NCBI RefSeq assembly: GCF_006861655.1
Contig: NZ_SESI01000004.1
Span: 1 to 64,000 of the forward strand
Source of the DNA: Halonotius roseus
Lineage (GTDB): Archaea > Halobacteriota > Halobacteria > Halobacteriales > Haloferacaceae
Reading direction: 5' to 3'
DNA: 64,000 nucleotides
Positions 16,741 through 24,989 of the stretch are shown one piece after another (positions within the stretch are counted from its first letter, which is position 1; each line of letters starts with the position of its first letter). Below the pieces are notes generated by a model. The model saw only the letters and a program-made list of their open reading frames with translations. It did not search any database and was not told the origin of the DNA. A program made the translations under genes and the position numbers.

Positions 16741-16789
16741 ACGATGCTGATGTCGAAACGCACCCCACAATCGGGGTGGCGTGCCGAGA

Positions 16790-17665
16790 TCAGTCGTGGG
16801 CCGCCAGCGTCGCTTCAAGCCGGTCGATCATCTCGTCGTTGCCGAGATGCACCGGCACGCGCTGGTGGAACTTCTCGGGGTCGACATCGAGGATCGACTG
16901 CGTTCCGTCGGAGGACGCGCCGCCGGCGGATTCGATGATGTAGGCGATCGGGATCCCCTCGAACTGCAGGCGGAGTTTTCCGTTTTCGGCCGATTTGAGC
17001 GCGGGATACGAGAAGATCCCGCCGTAGGTGATCACCTGGTTCACGTCGGCGACCATCGCGCCGCCGTAGCGCAGCTTGTACTCCTGTTCGATCGCCCGGA
17101 TGAACGCCGAAAAGCCCGGCGTCCAGTCGGGCACCCGGCCGCCCATCCCGTAGACGGTCGGCTCCTCGGGGAGTGTCACGTCGTCGTCGATCACGTCGAT
17201 CTCGCCGTCGCCGACGTTGGCCTCGGTGACCTGTCCGTCGCGGGCGACGGTCATCGTGAGGATCGGGCCGAAGAGGACGAACCCGGAGGCAAGCAGGCGG
17301 TCGCCGCCGGCCGGCAGGTCGCCCTCGTAGACCGCGATGATCGTCCCCATCGGGCTGTTGGGTTTGATGTTCGAGGAGCCATCGAGGGGGTCGCAGGCGA
17401 TCGACACATCGCCGCTTCCCACATCGATCGGCTCGGCCTGCTCCTCGCTGGCGTAGGTGCCGACGCCGTCGATGTCGCCGAGGGCCTCCTCGATGAGTTC
17501 GTCGGCGTAAGCATCGGCCTCCAAGCGCGTTTCGCCGCTGGGGTTGACCTCGTCGCTTTTGACGCGCCGGCCCGGTAGTGAGGCGCGGATCTCGGGAGCA
17601 AGCTCGGCCAGGGTCTCGAAGATCGCGTCGAGTTCGGCCTCGTAGTCGCTGGTGTCAGCCGGCAT
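16790..17665 (-). CDS. fbp: Fructose-1,6-bisphosphatase (class I)
   Basis: The product is 291 residues. The metal and substrate motifs are ASEEQ and CDPLDGSSNIKPNSPMGTI. The class I signature continues with GFVLFGPILTMTV and KLRYGGAMVADVNQVITYGG. It hydrolyses fructose-1,6-bisphosphate in gluconeogenesis. Its ATG overlaps the aldolase stop by one base (TAATG), so the two consecutive gluconeogenic enzymes are translated from one mRNA. Confidence 0.95.
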   Translation of the reverse strand: MPADTSDYEAELDAIFETLAELAPEIRASLPGRRVKSDEVNPSGETRLEADAYADELIEEALGDIDGVGTYASEEQAEPIDVGSGDVSIACDPLDGSSNIKPNSPMGTIIAVYEGDLPAGGDRLLASGFVLFGPILTMTVARDGQVTEANVGDGEIDVIDDDVTLPEEPTVYGMGGRVPDWTPGFSAFIRAIEQEYKLRYGGAMVADVNQVITYGGIFSYPALKSAENGKLRLQFEGIPIAYIIESAGGASSDGTQSILDVDPEKFHQRVPVHLGNDEMIDRLEATLAAHD

Positions 17666-18486
17666 TAGAGTGCCTCGGGGTTGGTCGGTTCAACGTCCAT
17701 CACGTCGAGCGCGTCGGCAACGCTGGCGTCCTCGAAGATGACGGCTTCGAGCCCATCGAGGATCTGTTCGGGGTTATCCCGCTGGAAGACGTTTCGCCCG
17801 ACCGCCAGCCCGTTGGCACCGGCGTCCATTGCGTTGCGAACGGTCGTCAGGAAATCCTGGTCGTCTGTCTTCGAGCCGCCGCTCATCACGACCTTCGAAT
17901 CGGCGGCCTGTGTAACCGCATGCGCCATCGCTTCCGGCGAGCCGGGGTATTTCACCTTCGTGATATCCGCGCCGAGTTCGAGCCCCAGTCGCGTCGAGTA
18001 GGCGATCGTTGAGGGGGTTGTTGCGTTTTTGAGCCCCTGGCCGCGGGGGTACGACCACATGACGACACCGAGGTCGTGGTCGCGGGCGGCCTCCTGGGCG
18101 TCGCGGAACTCCTCGACCATCTCGATCTCGTGGTTGGAGCCGCCGTAGACGGTGAAGCCGATGGCGTCGGCACCGACTTCGGCGGCGTTTTCGACCGTCC
18201 AGTTGACCGCCGAGTTGGGCTCACCCATCCAGAGGTTTGAGGTGCCGTTGAGCTTGGCGAGGAGGGTTACGTCGTCCTCATAGGAGGGGTAGTAGCCCTC
18301 GGCGATCCCCTTCTGGACGGCGACCGCGGTGACCGCATCGTGGGTGCCGATCTCGAACACCCGATCCGGGTCGGCTGTCGTGGGGTTCGGTTCGAAGTCA
18401 ACTGGCCCGTGTTCTAGGCCGTGATCGTAGGCCAAAATTAGGGACTTTTCGTTGCGCGTAATCGCGGAATCAGCACCAGGGATCAT
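17665..18486 (-). CDS. fba: Class I fructose-bisphosphate aldolase (DhnA/LacD type)
   Basis: The product is 273 residues, the archaeal class I aldolase size. Motifs are SLILAYDHGLEHGP near the N terminus, MWSYPRGQGLKN, and the Schiff-base segment DITKVKYPGSPEAM with the catalytic lysine in KVKYPG, then VVMSGGSKT for phosphate binding and GLAVGRNVFQ. A related family makes an aromatic amino acid precursor (ADTH synthase). Coupling to fbp argues for the aldolase role. First gene of the pair; a TATA box lies 27 nt upstream. Confidence 0.9.
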   Translation of the reverse strand: MIPGADSAITRNEKSLILAYDHGLEHGPVDFEPNPTTADPDRVFEIGTHDAVTAVAVQKGIAEGYYPSYEDDVTLLAKLNGTSNLWMGEPNSAVNWTVENAAEVGADAIGFTVYGGSNHEIEMVEEFRDAQEAARDHDLGVVMWSYPRGQGLKNATTPSTIAYSTRLGLELGADITKVKYPGSPEAMAHAVTQAADSKVVMSGGSKTDDQDFLTTVRNAMDAGANGLAVGRNVFQRDNPEQILDGLEAVIFEDASVADALDVMDVEPTNPEAL

Positions 18487-18508
18487 CGTTTCTACAATCA
18501 GTGAACTA

Positions 18509-18516
18509 TCCTAAAA
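18509..18516 (-). promoter_or_regulatory. TATA box for fba-fbp operon
   Basis: The minus strand reads TTTTAGGA about 27 nt before the aldolase ATG. Confidence 0.5.
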
Positions 18517-18662
18517 GTGCTCTGGTGACCTCTCTGTTTTCCGAGTGATCTTGTGTGACACACCACCCGTGTGACGACTGTTACCGACGGTTCAGGCGGA
18601 CTATCACGAACGATCGGTTAGGTCGTCGTCCCGCGATCACAACACGGCCACCAAGCCGGCGA

Positions 18663-19034
18663 TCAGTCCTCGATCGGGAACGTCTCGTGGAGCACGTCGT
18701 GGGCCTCGCCGAGCCCTGCGAGCACACTGTTTCCCTGGGCGGTGATGCGGTGTACCGCGCGCTCGGCGTCGCGGACGGCGACGAGTCGGCCGCGGAGGTA
18801 GTCGTACTCGGGGTCGTCGCTCGGCGTTTCGGCGACCTCCTCTTCGAGATCGACGAGCGCGGCGTCGAGATGGCGTTCGATCGCGGCCAACGACTCGGCC
18901 TCCGCGAGGGCTTCGATCGGGCCCGCAAGCTCACCTTCCAGCTCCTGTTCGGCGTGTTCTCGGGCGGCGGGATCCTCGGTGCCCAGCACGTTCATCAGTC
19001 CGAGTCGAAGTGCTTCGAGTTCGTAACAACTCAT
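18663..19034 (-). CDS. DUF3209 family protein, cobalamin-cluster associated
   Basis: The product is 123 residues, all helical by appearance, strongly acidic. The start MSCYELEALRLGLMNVLG and the hydrophobic pattern match DUF3209, a family found next to corrin biosynthesis genes in haloarchaea. It marks the left border of the B12 region. Role unknown; a metal-insertion or chaperone role is only guessed from context. A TATA box GATTAAATCC on the opposite strand sits 27 nt upstream of this start. Confidence 0.82.
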   Translation of the reverse strand: MSCYELEALRLGLMNVLGTEDPAAREHAEQELEGELAGPIEALAEAESLAAIERHLDAALVDLEEEVAETPSDDPEYDYLRGRLVAVRDAERAVHRITAQGNSVLAGLGEAHDVLHETFPIED

Positions 19035-19058
19035 AGGCGTTAGTGGGGCAAGCGGGTG

Positions 19059-19066
19059 ATTAAATC
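19059..19066 (-). promoter_or_regulatory. TATA box for DUF3209 gene
   Basis: The minus strand reads GATTTAATC, centred 27 nt before the ATG at 19034. Confidence 0.5.
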
Positions 19067-19139
19067 CAGTGTTTGGTCGGCGTTTGGGTCGCAACAAGAC
19101 ATATGCCGGATCGACTGGAAGCCCGATGTGGTTCTCACA

Positions 19140-19988
19140 ATGGCCCCCTCACTCGACAGCGAGACTCTCCTCTACGTGCTTGGCGTCGCCTTCGCGCTCG
19201 GCACGCTGGCGTTTTTCGCCAGCAGCGTCGCCTTCGATCTCTCGATCACCGTCACGGCCGCGTTGCTGCTGGTGACGTTCGTGGTGTTTTTGATCGCCGG
19301 AATCGCCGTCGACCGCCCACCACTCGATACCATCGCCTTCGCGGTCTCGGGGGTGGCGTACGTGGTCTTTCTCGGCTACGTCGTCTCGCGGTACCGACCC
19401 GACCCGGTGACCGTCTTCGTCCTGCTGGCGGCGTCGGCAGGGCTGTTCGTCGGGCTCGGCTACGCCCTTCAGGAAAACCGACTCACGATCGATCGCCGCA
19501 CGGCGCGAATCGCACTCCTCGGGCTCGCCGCCGTCGGCGTTCTGTTGGTCGGTGCCGACAGCATCGGCGAGGTCGAGTACACCACTGACCTCGACGACGA
19601 GCTCGTGCCCGAAGAGACCACCGCGACCGGGGACGGAACCGTCGTCTTCAACGAACAGCGGGTCGGCACACTCAGTATCGAGAACCCGACGCTGTTTACC
19701 CGCGCCGTCGAGCCGCCGTCGCTGGATGGTTGTCTCGCCGGTGTCGAGACCGACCGCGTCGATGGCGTGGGGTTCTACTACGAGCCGCGGAGCTACCAAC
19801 TCCCCGACCGACTGGGTCGAAGCGAGGAGACGACGGCCGAAATCTACGTGTCGGTTGCACTGCCGGAGAACGTGACCGCACCGGGTGAACCGATCCCGAT
19901 TGAGCGCGCCGAGAGCTGTGGGGTGACGCGCTCGGAACCGACGCTCATCGTCGTTAACGACGAACCAGAACGAGTGCTGCCGCGGTAG
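19140..19988 (+). CDS. Membrane-anchored hypothetical protein with extracytoplasmic domain
   Basis: The product is 282 residues. Five hydrophobic segments occupy the first 150 residues or so (LLYVLGVAFALGTLAFFA, ALLLVTFVVFLIAGIAV, AFAVSGVAYVVFLGYVV, VFVLLAASAGLFVGLGY, IALLGLAAVGVLLVGADS). A soluble C-terminal beta-rich domain follows with TLSIENPTLFTRAVEPP, where two cysteines (DGCLAGV and ESCGVT) could pair. No family recognised. The ATG at 19140 is chosen; the upstream frame is short and atypical. Confidence 0.75.
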   Translation: MAPSLDSETLLYVLGVAFALGTLAFFASSVAFDLSITVTAALLLVTFVVFLIAGIAVDRPPLDTIAFAVSGVAYVVFLGYVVSRYRPDPVTVFVLLAASAGLFVGLGYALQENRLTIDRRTARIALLGLAAVGVLLVGADSIGEVEYTTDLDDELVPEETTATGDGTVVFNEQRVGTLSIENPTLFTRAVEPPSLDGCLAGVETDRVDGVGFYYEPRSYQLPDRLGRSEETTAEIYVSVALPENVTAPGEPIPIERAESCGVTRSEPTLIVVNDEPERVLPR

Positions 19989-20021
19989 CCGGCTTCCCGC
20001 CGTAACTGTCGCCGCCAACCG

Positions 20022-21242
20022 CTACAGCGTCTGATCGACCAGATCGCTGACGATGCGTTCGCGGTCGAGATGCGAGGAGACGATGCGTTCGGCGTCGTCG
20101 GCTTCGACGCCGCCGTACCAGACGTTTTCGGGGTAGACGGCGACCATCGGCCCCTCGTCACAGCGGTTGAGACACGAGGTACGGGTGATCCGGGCGTCGC
20201 ACTGCTCGGAGTCGCGGGCTGCTTGCCGCAAGCGTTCGAGGACGGCCGGCGCGCCGTTGGCTGCACAGGATTGGTTGGTACAGACGGCGACGTGTTTGGC
20301 GGGGGCGTCGTGGGTGTGTGGCTCATCGTCGATGTCGCTGCGGTCGGCGTGTGTCTCCTGATGGGTCAGCGCGCGCAGCATCGCTCGCGCGCCGCCGGTG
20401 TCTTCCTCGTAGCCGGTGAGATCGACCTTGTACTTGCAGGTGTCACAGGACATTTCGACACTATCCGTCCGGGCCTCCTGCCAGCGGTCGCCGAGCACGT
20501 CCAGCAGCCGCGAGTCGGTGCCAAGGGGGTCGCCAGCGAGGGCGTCGACGTAGGGGTACTCGTCGTCGAACTCGTCAGTCCACTCCCGAATTCGGCCGGT
20601 CAGCACGCCGTCGCCGAGCATGTACGGGACGACGACGACGGCGTCGGGTCGCTGTTTGGCGAGTGTCGACAGGGAGTCGTCCAGCGTCGGCTCCGTGATG
20701 CCGATGAACGAGGCTTCGACAGTGCTGAACGCCCGGCCCTCGTGGAGCAGCCGCGAGAGCTTGTGCAGGTCGGCGTTGGCGTCGGGATCGCTGGAGCCGC
20801 GGCCGCAGACGACGACCGCGATATCGTCCTCCTCGCGGTCGACGCCGAGTTCCGCCTCGACTGCGGCCGCGCGATCGTCGAGCAGATCGACGATGGCGGG
20901 GTGAATCCCGAGATGCGCGCCGTTGTTGATTTCTACTTCATGCGTCGAGCGGGCGCGCTGGACGGCCAGCGGCACGTCGTTTTTGACGTGACTGGCCGCA
21001 AACAGCGAGAGTTGGACGACCGTGACCGAATCGACCGCGCCCGCCAGGCCCTCGATGCCGTCCTCGATGGCTGGCTCGGCGAGTTCGAGGAACGCCGCAT
21101 CAACTGGGATCTCCAGGCGGTCTTCGAGCATCGCCGCCAACTCCCGAACCTGCTCGTTGGACTTCTCGCGGCGGGAGCCGTGGCCGACCAGCAGGACGGC
21201 CTCGTTGTCGACGCTCTCGATGGTGTCGTGGAGTTGGCTCAT
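20022..21242 (-). CDS. cbiX: Sirohydrochlorin cobaltochelatase CbiX with C-terminal 2Fe-2S domain
   Basis: The product is 406 residues with three parts. An N-terminal chelatase half (VLLVGHGSRREKSNEQVREL) and a second chelatase half (VVVCGRGSSDPDANADLHKL) give a duplicated CbiX. Next comes MSCDTCKYKVDL, an MxCxxC motif as in long CbiX proteins. Last is a thioredoxin-like ferredoxin (CTNQSCAANGAP, TRTSCLNRCDEGP). It inserts cobalt into sirohydrochlorin, the early step of the anaerobic route. Last gene of the cbi operon, overlapping the preceding gene (ATGA). Confidence 0.92.
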   Translation of the reverse strand: MSQLHDTIESVDNEAVLLVGHGSRREKSNEQVRELAAMLEDRLEIPVDAAFLELAEPAIEDGIEGLAGAVDSVTVVQLSLFAASHVKNDVPLAVQRARSTHEVEINNGAHLGIHPAIVDLLDDRAAAVEAELGVDREEDDIAVVVCGRGSSDPDANADLHKLSRLLHEGRAFSTVEASFIGITEPTLDDSLSTLAKQRPDAVVVVPYMLGDGVLTGRIREWTDEFDDEYPYVDALAGDPLGTDSRLLDVLGDRWQEARTDSVEMSCDTCKYKVDLTGYEEDTGGARAMLRALTHQETHADRSDIDDEPHTHDAPAKHVAVCTNQSCAANGAPAVLERLRQAARDSEQCDARITRTSCLNRCDEGPMVAVYPENVWYGGVEADDAERIVSSHLDRERIVSDLVDQTL

Positions 21243-21919
21243 GCTTCGAACTGTGAGCGGTCGAACTCGACATCGGTTGCCTGATCGAGACTCTGTACCA
21301 GCTTGCGGCGGCGACTCGGCGCGAACAGGCCCGTATCCTCCGTCTCGTAGAGCCACATCCCGAAGTCGGCGGCTGCGTCGTCGTCGATGCCGAACCAGTA
21401 GCCGCCCGAGGAAGTGTCCGAAAGGTCGCCGTACGGTGCGTCAACCGGCGCGTCGTCGATGAGATCCTGGACGAGTTCGAGCAGTGCGGCGTCGTCGTGG
21501 ACGAACGAGACGCCGACGGTGCCGCTGGAGGATTTGAAGCAGATCGTTCCGCAGCCCTCCAAGATGCCGCGCAGCAGGTCGCGGCGGTAGTCCGCAAATG
21601 CACCAAAACGGTAGTTCCCGCGGCCATCGACCGGGAGGCCGAGCGCGCCGCTCATCCCGAAGAGGTCGTCGCTCGTGACTTCGACCGTGTACTCGTCTTC
21701 CGTTTTGCTGATGTCGGTGTTGTGAGCGTAGTCGCGGGTCGTCTGGTCGTGGTCGATCTCGCTGCCGACGATCTCGCTGAGCGCTTCGGCGGCCGCCTCG
21801 TCGTTGGTCGTCACGGTGAGGCGGTCGTTCTCGATCTCGCCGTTGCCAGCGACGCGGCCCCAGAAGTAGGCCGTCGCGGGGTGGCCTGCCAGCAGGTCGT
21901 CGGGGACGGCAACGCTCAT
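21239..21919 (-). CDS. Cobalamin-operon protein with LAGLIDADG-like fold, apparently inactive
   Basis: The product is 226 residues and soluble. Two segments resemble the paired LAGLIDADG helices of homing endonucleases: residues 15-29 (ATAYFWGRVAGNGEI) and residues 114-128 (DLLRGILEGCGTICF). Each is followed by a beta-strand stretch and a helix, as in the two-repeat fold. The acidic catalytic positions are changed: GDG is GNG in the first and DG is CG in the second. It overlaps ferredoxin and cbiX genes on both sides (ATGA), so it belongs to the B12 pathway. Haloarchaeal genomes often label it only as a cobalamin biosynthesis protein. Function unknown. Confidence 0.75.
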   Translation of the reverse strand: MSVAVPDDLLAGHPATAYFWGRVAGNGEIENDRLTVTTNDEAAAEALSEIVGSEIDHDQTTRDYAHNTDISKTEDEYTVEVTSDDLFGMSGALGLPVDGRGNYRFGAFADYRRDLLRGILEGCGTICFKSSSGTVGVSFVHDDAALLELVQDLIDDAPVDAPYGDLSDTSSGGYWFGIDDDAAADFGMWLYETEDTGLFAPSRRRKLVQSLDQATDVEFDRSQFEA

Positions 21920-22182
21920 CCGTCGACCTCCTCGACGACGATGGCGTTGGTCGGACAGGCCGCCGCAGCCTGCCGGGCCTCCTCGATGCGGTCGTCGTCG
22001 AAGGTGGCGACCACGTCACCGTTTTCCTCTCGAACCTCGCCGTCGCCGTCGTAGACCGGATCGCCGTCGGGGTCAATCGTAGCCAGGCCGTCGTCGTCCT
22101 CGACGAACCGGGGATCGCGGGTGAGACAGGCGAAGATGCCGTCGCAGAGCTGTTTTTTCAGAGTTACTTCGTAGGTTGTCAT
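21916..22182 (-). CDS. Small ferredoxin-like protein of the cobalamin operon
   Basis: The product is 88 residues. The N-terminal KKQLCDGIFACL gives C13 and C19, and AAAACPTNAI gives a third cysteine. This is the one-cluster ferredoxin pattern in which the middle cysteine of CxxCxxC is replaced by isoleucine, so a 3Fe-4S cluster is more likely than 4Fe-4S. An acidic loop rich in D, G and E separates the two halves. It likely supplies electrons to a reductive step in corrin synthesis. It is placed between cbiH and the LAGLIDADG-like gene. Confidence 0.82.
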   Translation of the reverse strand: MTTYEVTLKKQLCDGIFACLTRDPRFVEDDDGLATIDPDGDPVYDGDGEVREENGDVVATFDDDRIEEARQAAAACPTNAIVVEEVDG

Positions 22183-22183
22183 G

Positions 22184-23116
22184 TTAGTAGTCGTACTTGG
22201 TTTCGTAGCCGCGCGGGGTGACCATCCGGTCGTCCCAGACGTATGTCTCCTCGTTGCCGACGAGGATCGTCGTCGTCATGTTGATGATCTCCTCCTCGCC
22301 GAGTTCTTCGAGTTGGTCGAGCGTCGTGATCATGACCTCTTCGTCCTCGCGGCCCGCGCCGTGGACGATGCCGACCGGCGTATCGGGGGCGCGGTGGGCG
22401 AGCAGGATCTCGCAGGCCTTCTCGAAGTTCTCGCGTCGCTTCCGGCTCCAGGGGTTGTAGATGACGATGGTGAAGCTCTCGCCGGCGGCTGAGTGCAGCC
22501 GGGATTCGATCTCCGGCATCGGGACGAGGTGATCGGACAGGGAGATCGACACCGTGTCGTTGACTAGGGGCGCGCCCAGCAGCGCGGAACAGGACTGCGC
22601 GGCGGGGACGCCTGGGACGACCTCGTAATCGACCATCGAAGCGGTCGCACCCTTCGATTCGAGGATTTCGAGGGCGAGCCCCGAGAGGGCATACACGTTG
22701 GGATCGCCGCTGCCGATGATCGCCACGTCGTTGCCAGCGAGCGCGCGGTCGATGGCCTCCTCCGTGCGGGAGACCTCGCCGCACATCGGTGTATCGTAGA
22801 GTTCCTCTGCTTCCTCGGTGATTTCGTCGGGCAGCAACTCGATGTAGGTTGTGTAGCCGACGATGTGTTCGGCCTCCAGCAGCGCGGCACGAGCGCGCTG
22901 GGTCATGCCCTCGGGATGACCGGGGCCAAGACCAACCGCCGTCAGTTGGCCCGGCTCGGCGTCGAAATCGTCGACGGTCGATCCGACCTTCTCATCGACG
23001 GACTGCTGTTTCGACGAGCTGTCGCTGGATTTCGCCGTACAGCCGCCGGCATCGTCGCTCGATTCGCTTGCCTGTTCCGCTGTCGTCTCCGCTGTCGTGT
23101 TGGTGTCCGTACTCAT
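22184..23116 (-). CDS. cbiH: Precorrin-3B C17-methyltransferase CbiH/CobJ (paralogue 2)
   Basis: The product is 310 residues. A 55-residue acidic and serine-rich tail with one cysteine (DAGGCTAKSS) precedes the tetrapyrrole methylase domain, which starts at LTAVGLGPGHPEGMT. Family motifs are IIGSGDPNVYALSG, YEVVPGVPAAQSC and VIYNPWSRKR. It performs C17 methylation with ring contraction, or a variant of it. Its start is two bases after the stop of the other CbiH gene. Confidence 0.9.
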   Translation of the reverse strand: MSTDTNTTAETTAEQASESSDDAGGCTAKSSDSSSKQQSVDEKVGSTVDDFDAEPGQLTAVGLGPGHPEGMTQRARAALLEAEHIVGYTTYIELLPDEITEEAEELYDTPMCGEVSRTEEAIDRALAGNDVAIIGSGDPNVYALSGLALEILESKGATASMVDYEVVPGVPAAQSCSALLGAPLVNDTVSISLSDHLVPMPEIESRLHSAAGESFTIVIYNPWSRKRRENFEKACEILLAHRAPDTPVGIVHGAGREDEEVMITTLDQLEELGEEEIINMTTTILVGNEETYVWDDRMVTPRGYETKYDY

Positions 23117-23118
23117 GG

Positions 23119-23991
23119 TCAGAAATCCTCCACGTCACGCCCGCCGCGCGGGGTGACAAGGAACGTCCGGTAGTCGTTGTCCCACGTCTCCGTCTCGTGG
23201 TTGCCGATGATCAGCGAGGTGCCCATCCCCGACACCTTGTCGTCGTGGGCGGTCGCTTCGCCGAGCGTCGTGATGACGTGGCTCTCGCCGTTGCGGCCGG
23301 CGTCGGCGCGGCCGGCGTCGTTGACGATCGCCACCAAGGCGTCGTCAGTCCGTTCCTCGCGGACGATGTCGACGGCCTTCTCGTAGTTGCGCCAGCAGTT
23401 GTAGAGGACGATGACGAAATCGCTGATGGCTGCGGCGCGTAGTTTCTCCTCGATTTCCTCCCACCCGCGCCACTTGTCCGACAGCGAGATGGTACAGAAA
23501 TCGTTGCACAGCGGCGCGCCGACCATCGCCCCGCCGCCGAGCGCGGCGGTGACGCCGGGGACGATCTCGATTGGGATGTCGGTCGCGTCTTCCTCCTCGG
23601 CCATTTTGAATATCAGGTCGGATTTGCCGTACACGGAGGGGTCGCCACCCGAGACGTGGGCCACGTCGTCGCCGGCGCGAACGCGCTCGAAGGCGACCTT
23701 GGCAAGTTCGATCTGGCGGCCCATCGTCGAGCGGATGATCTCCTGTTCGTGGCCGTTCTCGCGGGTGACACGCCCCTCGTCGTCGACCTGGTCGGCGGGC
23801 GGCAGCGTGCCGTCCTCCCGCAAAAACGCCTGATAGAGGTCGGAGGCGATCACGCAGTCGGCCGTCTCGATGACCTCCTTGGCGCGCTTGGTCATGTCGG
23901 CCGGTAGTCCGGGGCCGATCCCGACGACAGAGAGGGTTCCGAGGTCGTCCGGGCGTTCGGCCGCTGCCGCACTCGCTGATTCGCTGCTCAT
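23119..23991 (-). CDS. cbiH: Precorrin-3B C17-methyltransferase CbiH/CobJ (paralogue 1)
   Basis: The product is 290 residues. The methylase domain begins at LSVVGIGPGLPADMTKRA and shows VSGGDPSVYGKSDLIFKM, IEIVPGVTAALGGG and VLYNCWRNYEK. Compared with the neighbouring paralogue, it has a longer linker around REDGTLPPADQVDDEGR. Two CbiH-like genes side by side suggest one does the canonical C17 methylation and the other has specialised. It overlaps cbiG (ATGA). ATG at 23991 avoids a long upstream extension that is a read-through of cbiG in another frame. Confidence 0.9.
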   Translation of the reverse strand: MSSESASAAAAERPDDLGTLSVVGIGPGLPADMTKRAKEVIETADCVIASDLYQAFLREDGTLPPADQVDDEGRVTRENGHEQEIIRSTMGRQIELAKVAFERVRAGDDVAHVSGGDPSVYGKSDLIFKMAEEEDATDIPIEIVPGVTAALGGGAMVGAPLCNDFCTISLSDKWRGWEEIEEKLRAAAISDFVIVLYNCWRNYEKAVDIVREERTDDALVAIVNDAGRADAGRNGESHVITTLGEATAHDDKVSGMGTSLIIGNHETETWDNDYRTFLVTPRGGRDVEDF

Positions 23992-24989
23992 CGTCCTATC
24001 GCCACCGTCACCTCGTTCTGATAACTCTGCTTTTCGAGCAGGAGTTCTTGGTCGCTGCCGCCGGCGATGGCTGAGGCCTCCGAGATGCCAGGCCAACCGA
24101 TCAATTCCTTGGATTTCGATGGACTCGGGCCCTCGTGCTCCAACAGCGTCTCTTTGTCGAAGGCGACGACGCCGAGATCGAGTTCCTCGGCGGCCTCCAG
24201 CAGTCCCTCCTCGTTTTCTTTTCGCGTCGCCGTGGCGACGAACTCCACGTCGTCCATCTCGTACTCGGTTTCGTCGAGGGCGGTCTCCCAGGCCGCGATG
24301 AAGGAATCGGCTGCCGCGCCGGAGACGCTGCCGGTTCCGAGGACGACGCCGTCGTCTTTGTTCCGCTTGAGGACGGTCACGTCGTCGCCGACCAGCACGG
24401 CCTGCGGGCCGTCGAGGCGGGCGACTGGGCCGAGTTCGTCGTCCAGCACGGCGAGGTTGGTCTGGATCGTCGAGCGGCCGTTGACGACATGGGTGTCCAT
24501 CGCCTTCGCGCGGGCCTCGACGCCTTGCTTGCCGGCCGCTTCCGAGGCTGTCGTCATCGCCGGAATCGCGCCCATCGTGGCGAGGTCTTGGGCAACCTGG
24601 TTCGCGCCGTGGTGCCCGCCAGTGATCGGGATCGCCCAGGTGAGTTCCTCGTCGACGACACAGATGGCGGGATCGTCCCACTTGTCGTCGAGCAGGTGGG
24701 CGGTTTTCCGCATGGCGATGCCGCTGGCCATCAGGCCGATGAAGCAGTCGTACTCGCCCCAGTGCTCGTCGAAGACCTCGCCGTGGTACTCGATGATATC
24801 TATCTGCTCGTAGCGGTCGGCGAGTTCGCTCTCGATCTCTTCGGCCGTATCCATCTTCCGGCCGAAGGAGATGATAGCGATCTCCTCGGCGACCTCCCCG
24901 TCGCTGTCGGGCGTGCTACAGTGGCCGCCGCTGTCGGAGTCGTCGCTCGTGTCGCTGTTCGCCGTCGTAGATTCGTTGTCCGTGCTCAT
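23988..24989 (-). CDS. cbiG: Cobalt-precorrin-5A hydrolase CbiG
   Basis: The product is 333 residues. An N-terminal acidic tail contains DSGGHCSTPD, similar in style to the CbiH paralogue 2 tail. The CbiG core shows GLMASGIAMRKTAHLLDDKW, DEELTWAIPITGGHHGANQ and the C-terminal domain signature VLGTGSVSGAAADSF. It opens the delta-lactone and releases acetaldehyde in the anaerobic pathway. It lies between cbiF and cbiH with start-stop overlaps. Confidence 0.94.
   Translation of the reverse strand: MSTDNESTTANSDTSDDSDSGGHCSTPDSDGEVAEEIAIISFGRKMDTAEEIESELADRYEQIDIIEYHGEVFDEHWGEYDCFIGLMASGIAMRKTAHLLDDKWDDPAICVVDEELTWAIPITGGHHGANQVAQDLATMGAIPAMTTASEAAGKQGVEARAKAMDTHVVNGRSTIQTNLAVLDDELGPVARLDGPQAVLVGDDVTVLKRNKDDGVVLGTGSVSGAAADSFIAAWETALDETEYEMDDVEFVATATRKENEEGLLEAAEELDLGVVAFDKETLLEHEGPSPSKSKELIGWPGISEASAIAGGSDQELLLEKQSYQNEVTVAIGR

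Noticed and set aside
20070..21284. 404-residue plus-strand ORF opposite cbiX
   Set aside because: Antisense shadow of cbiX; the minus-strand frame carries the chelatase and ferredoxin motifs.
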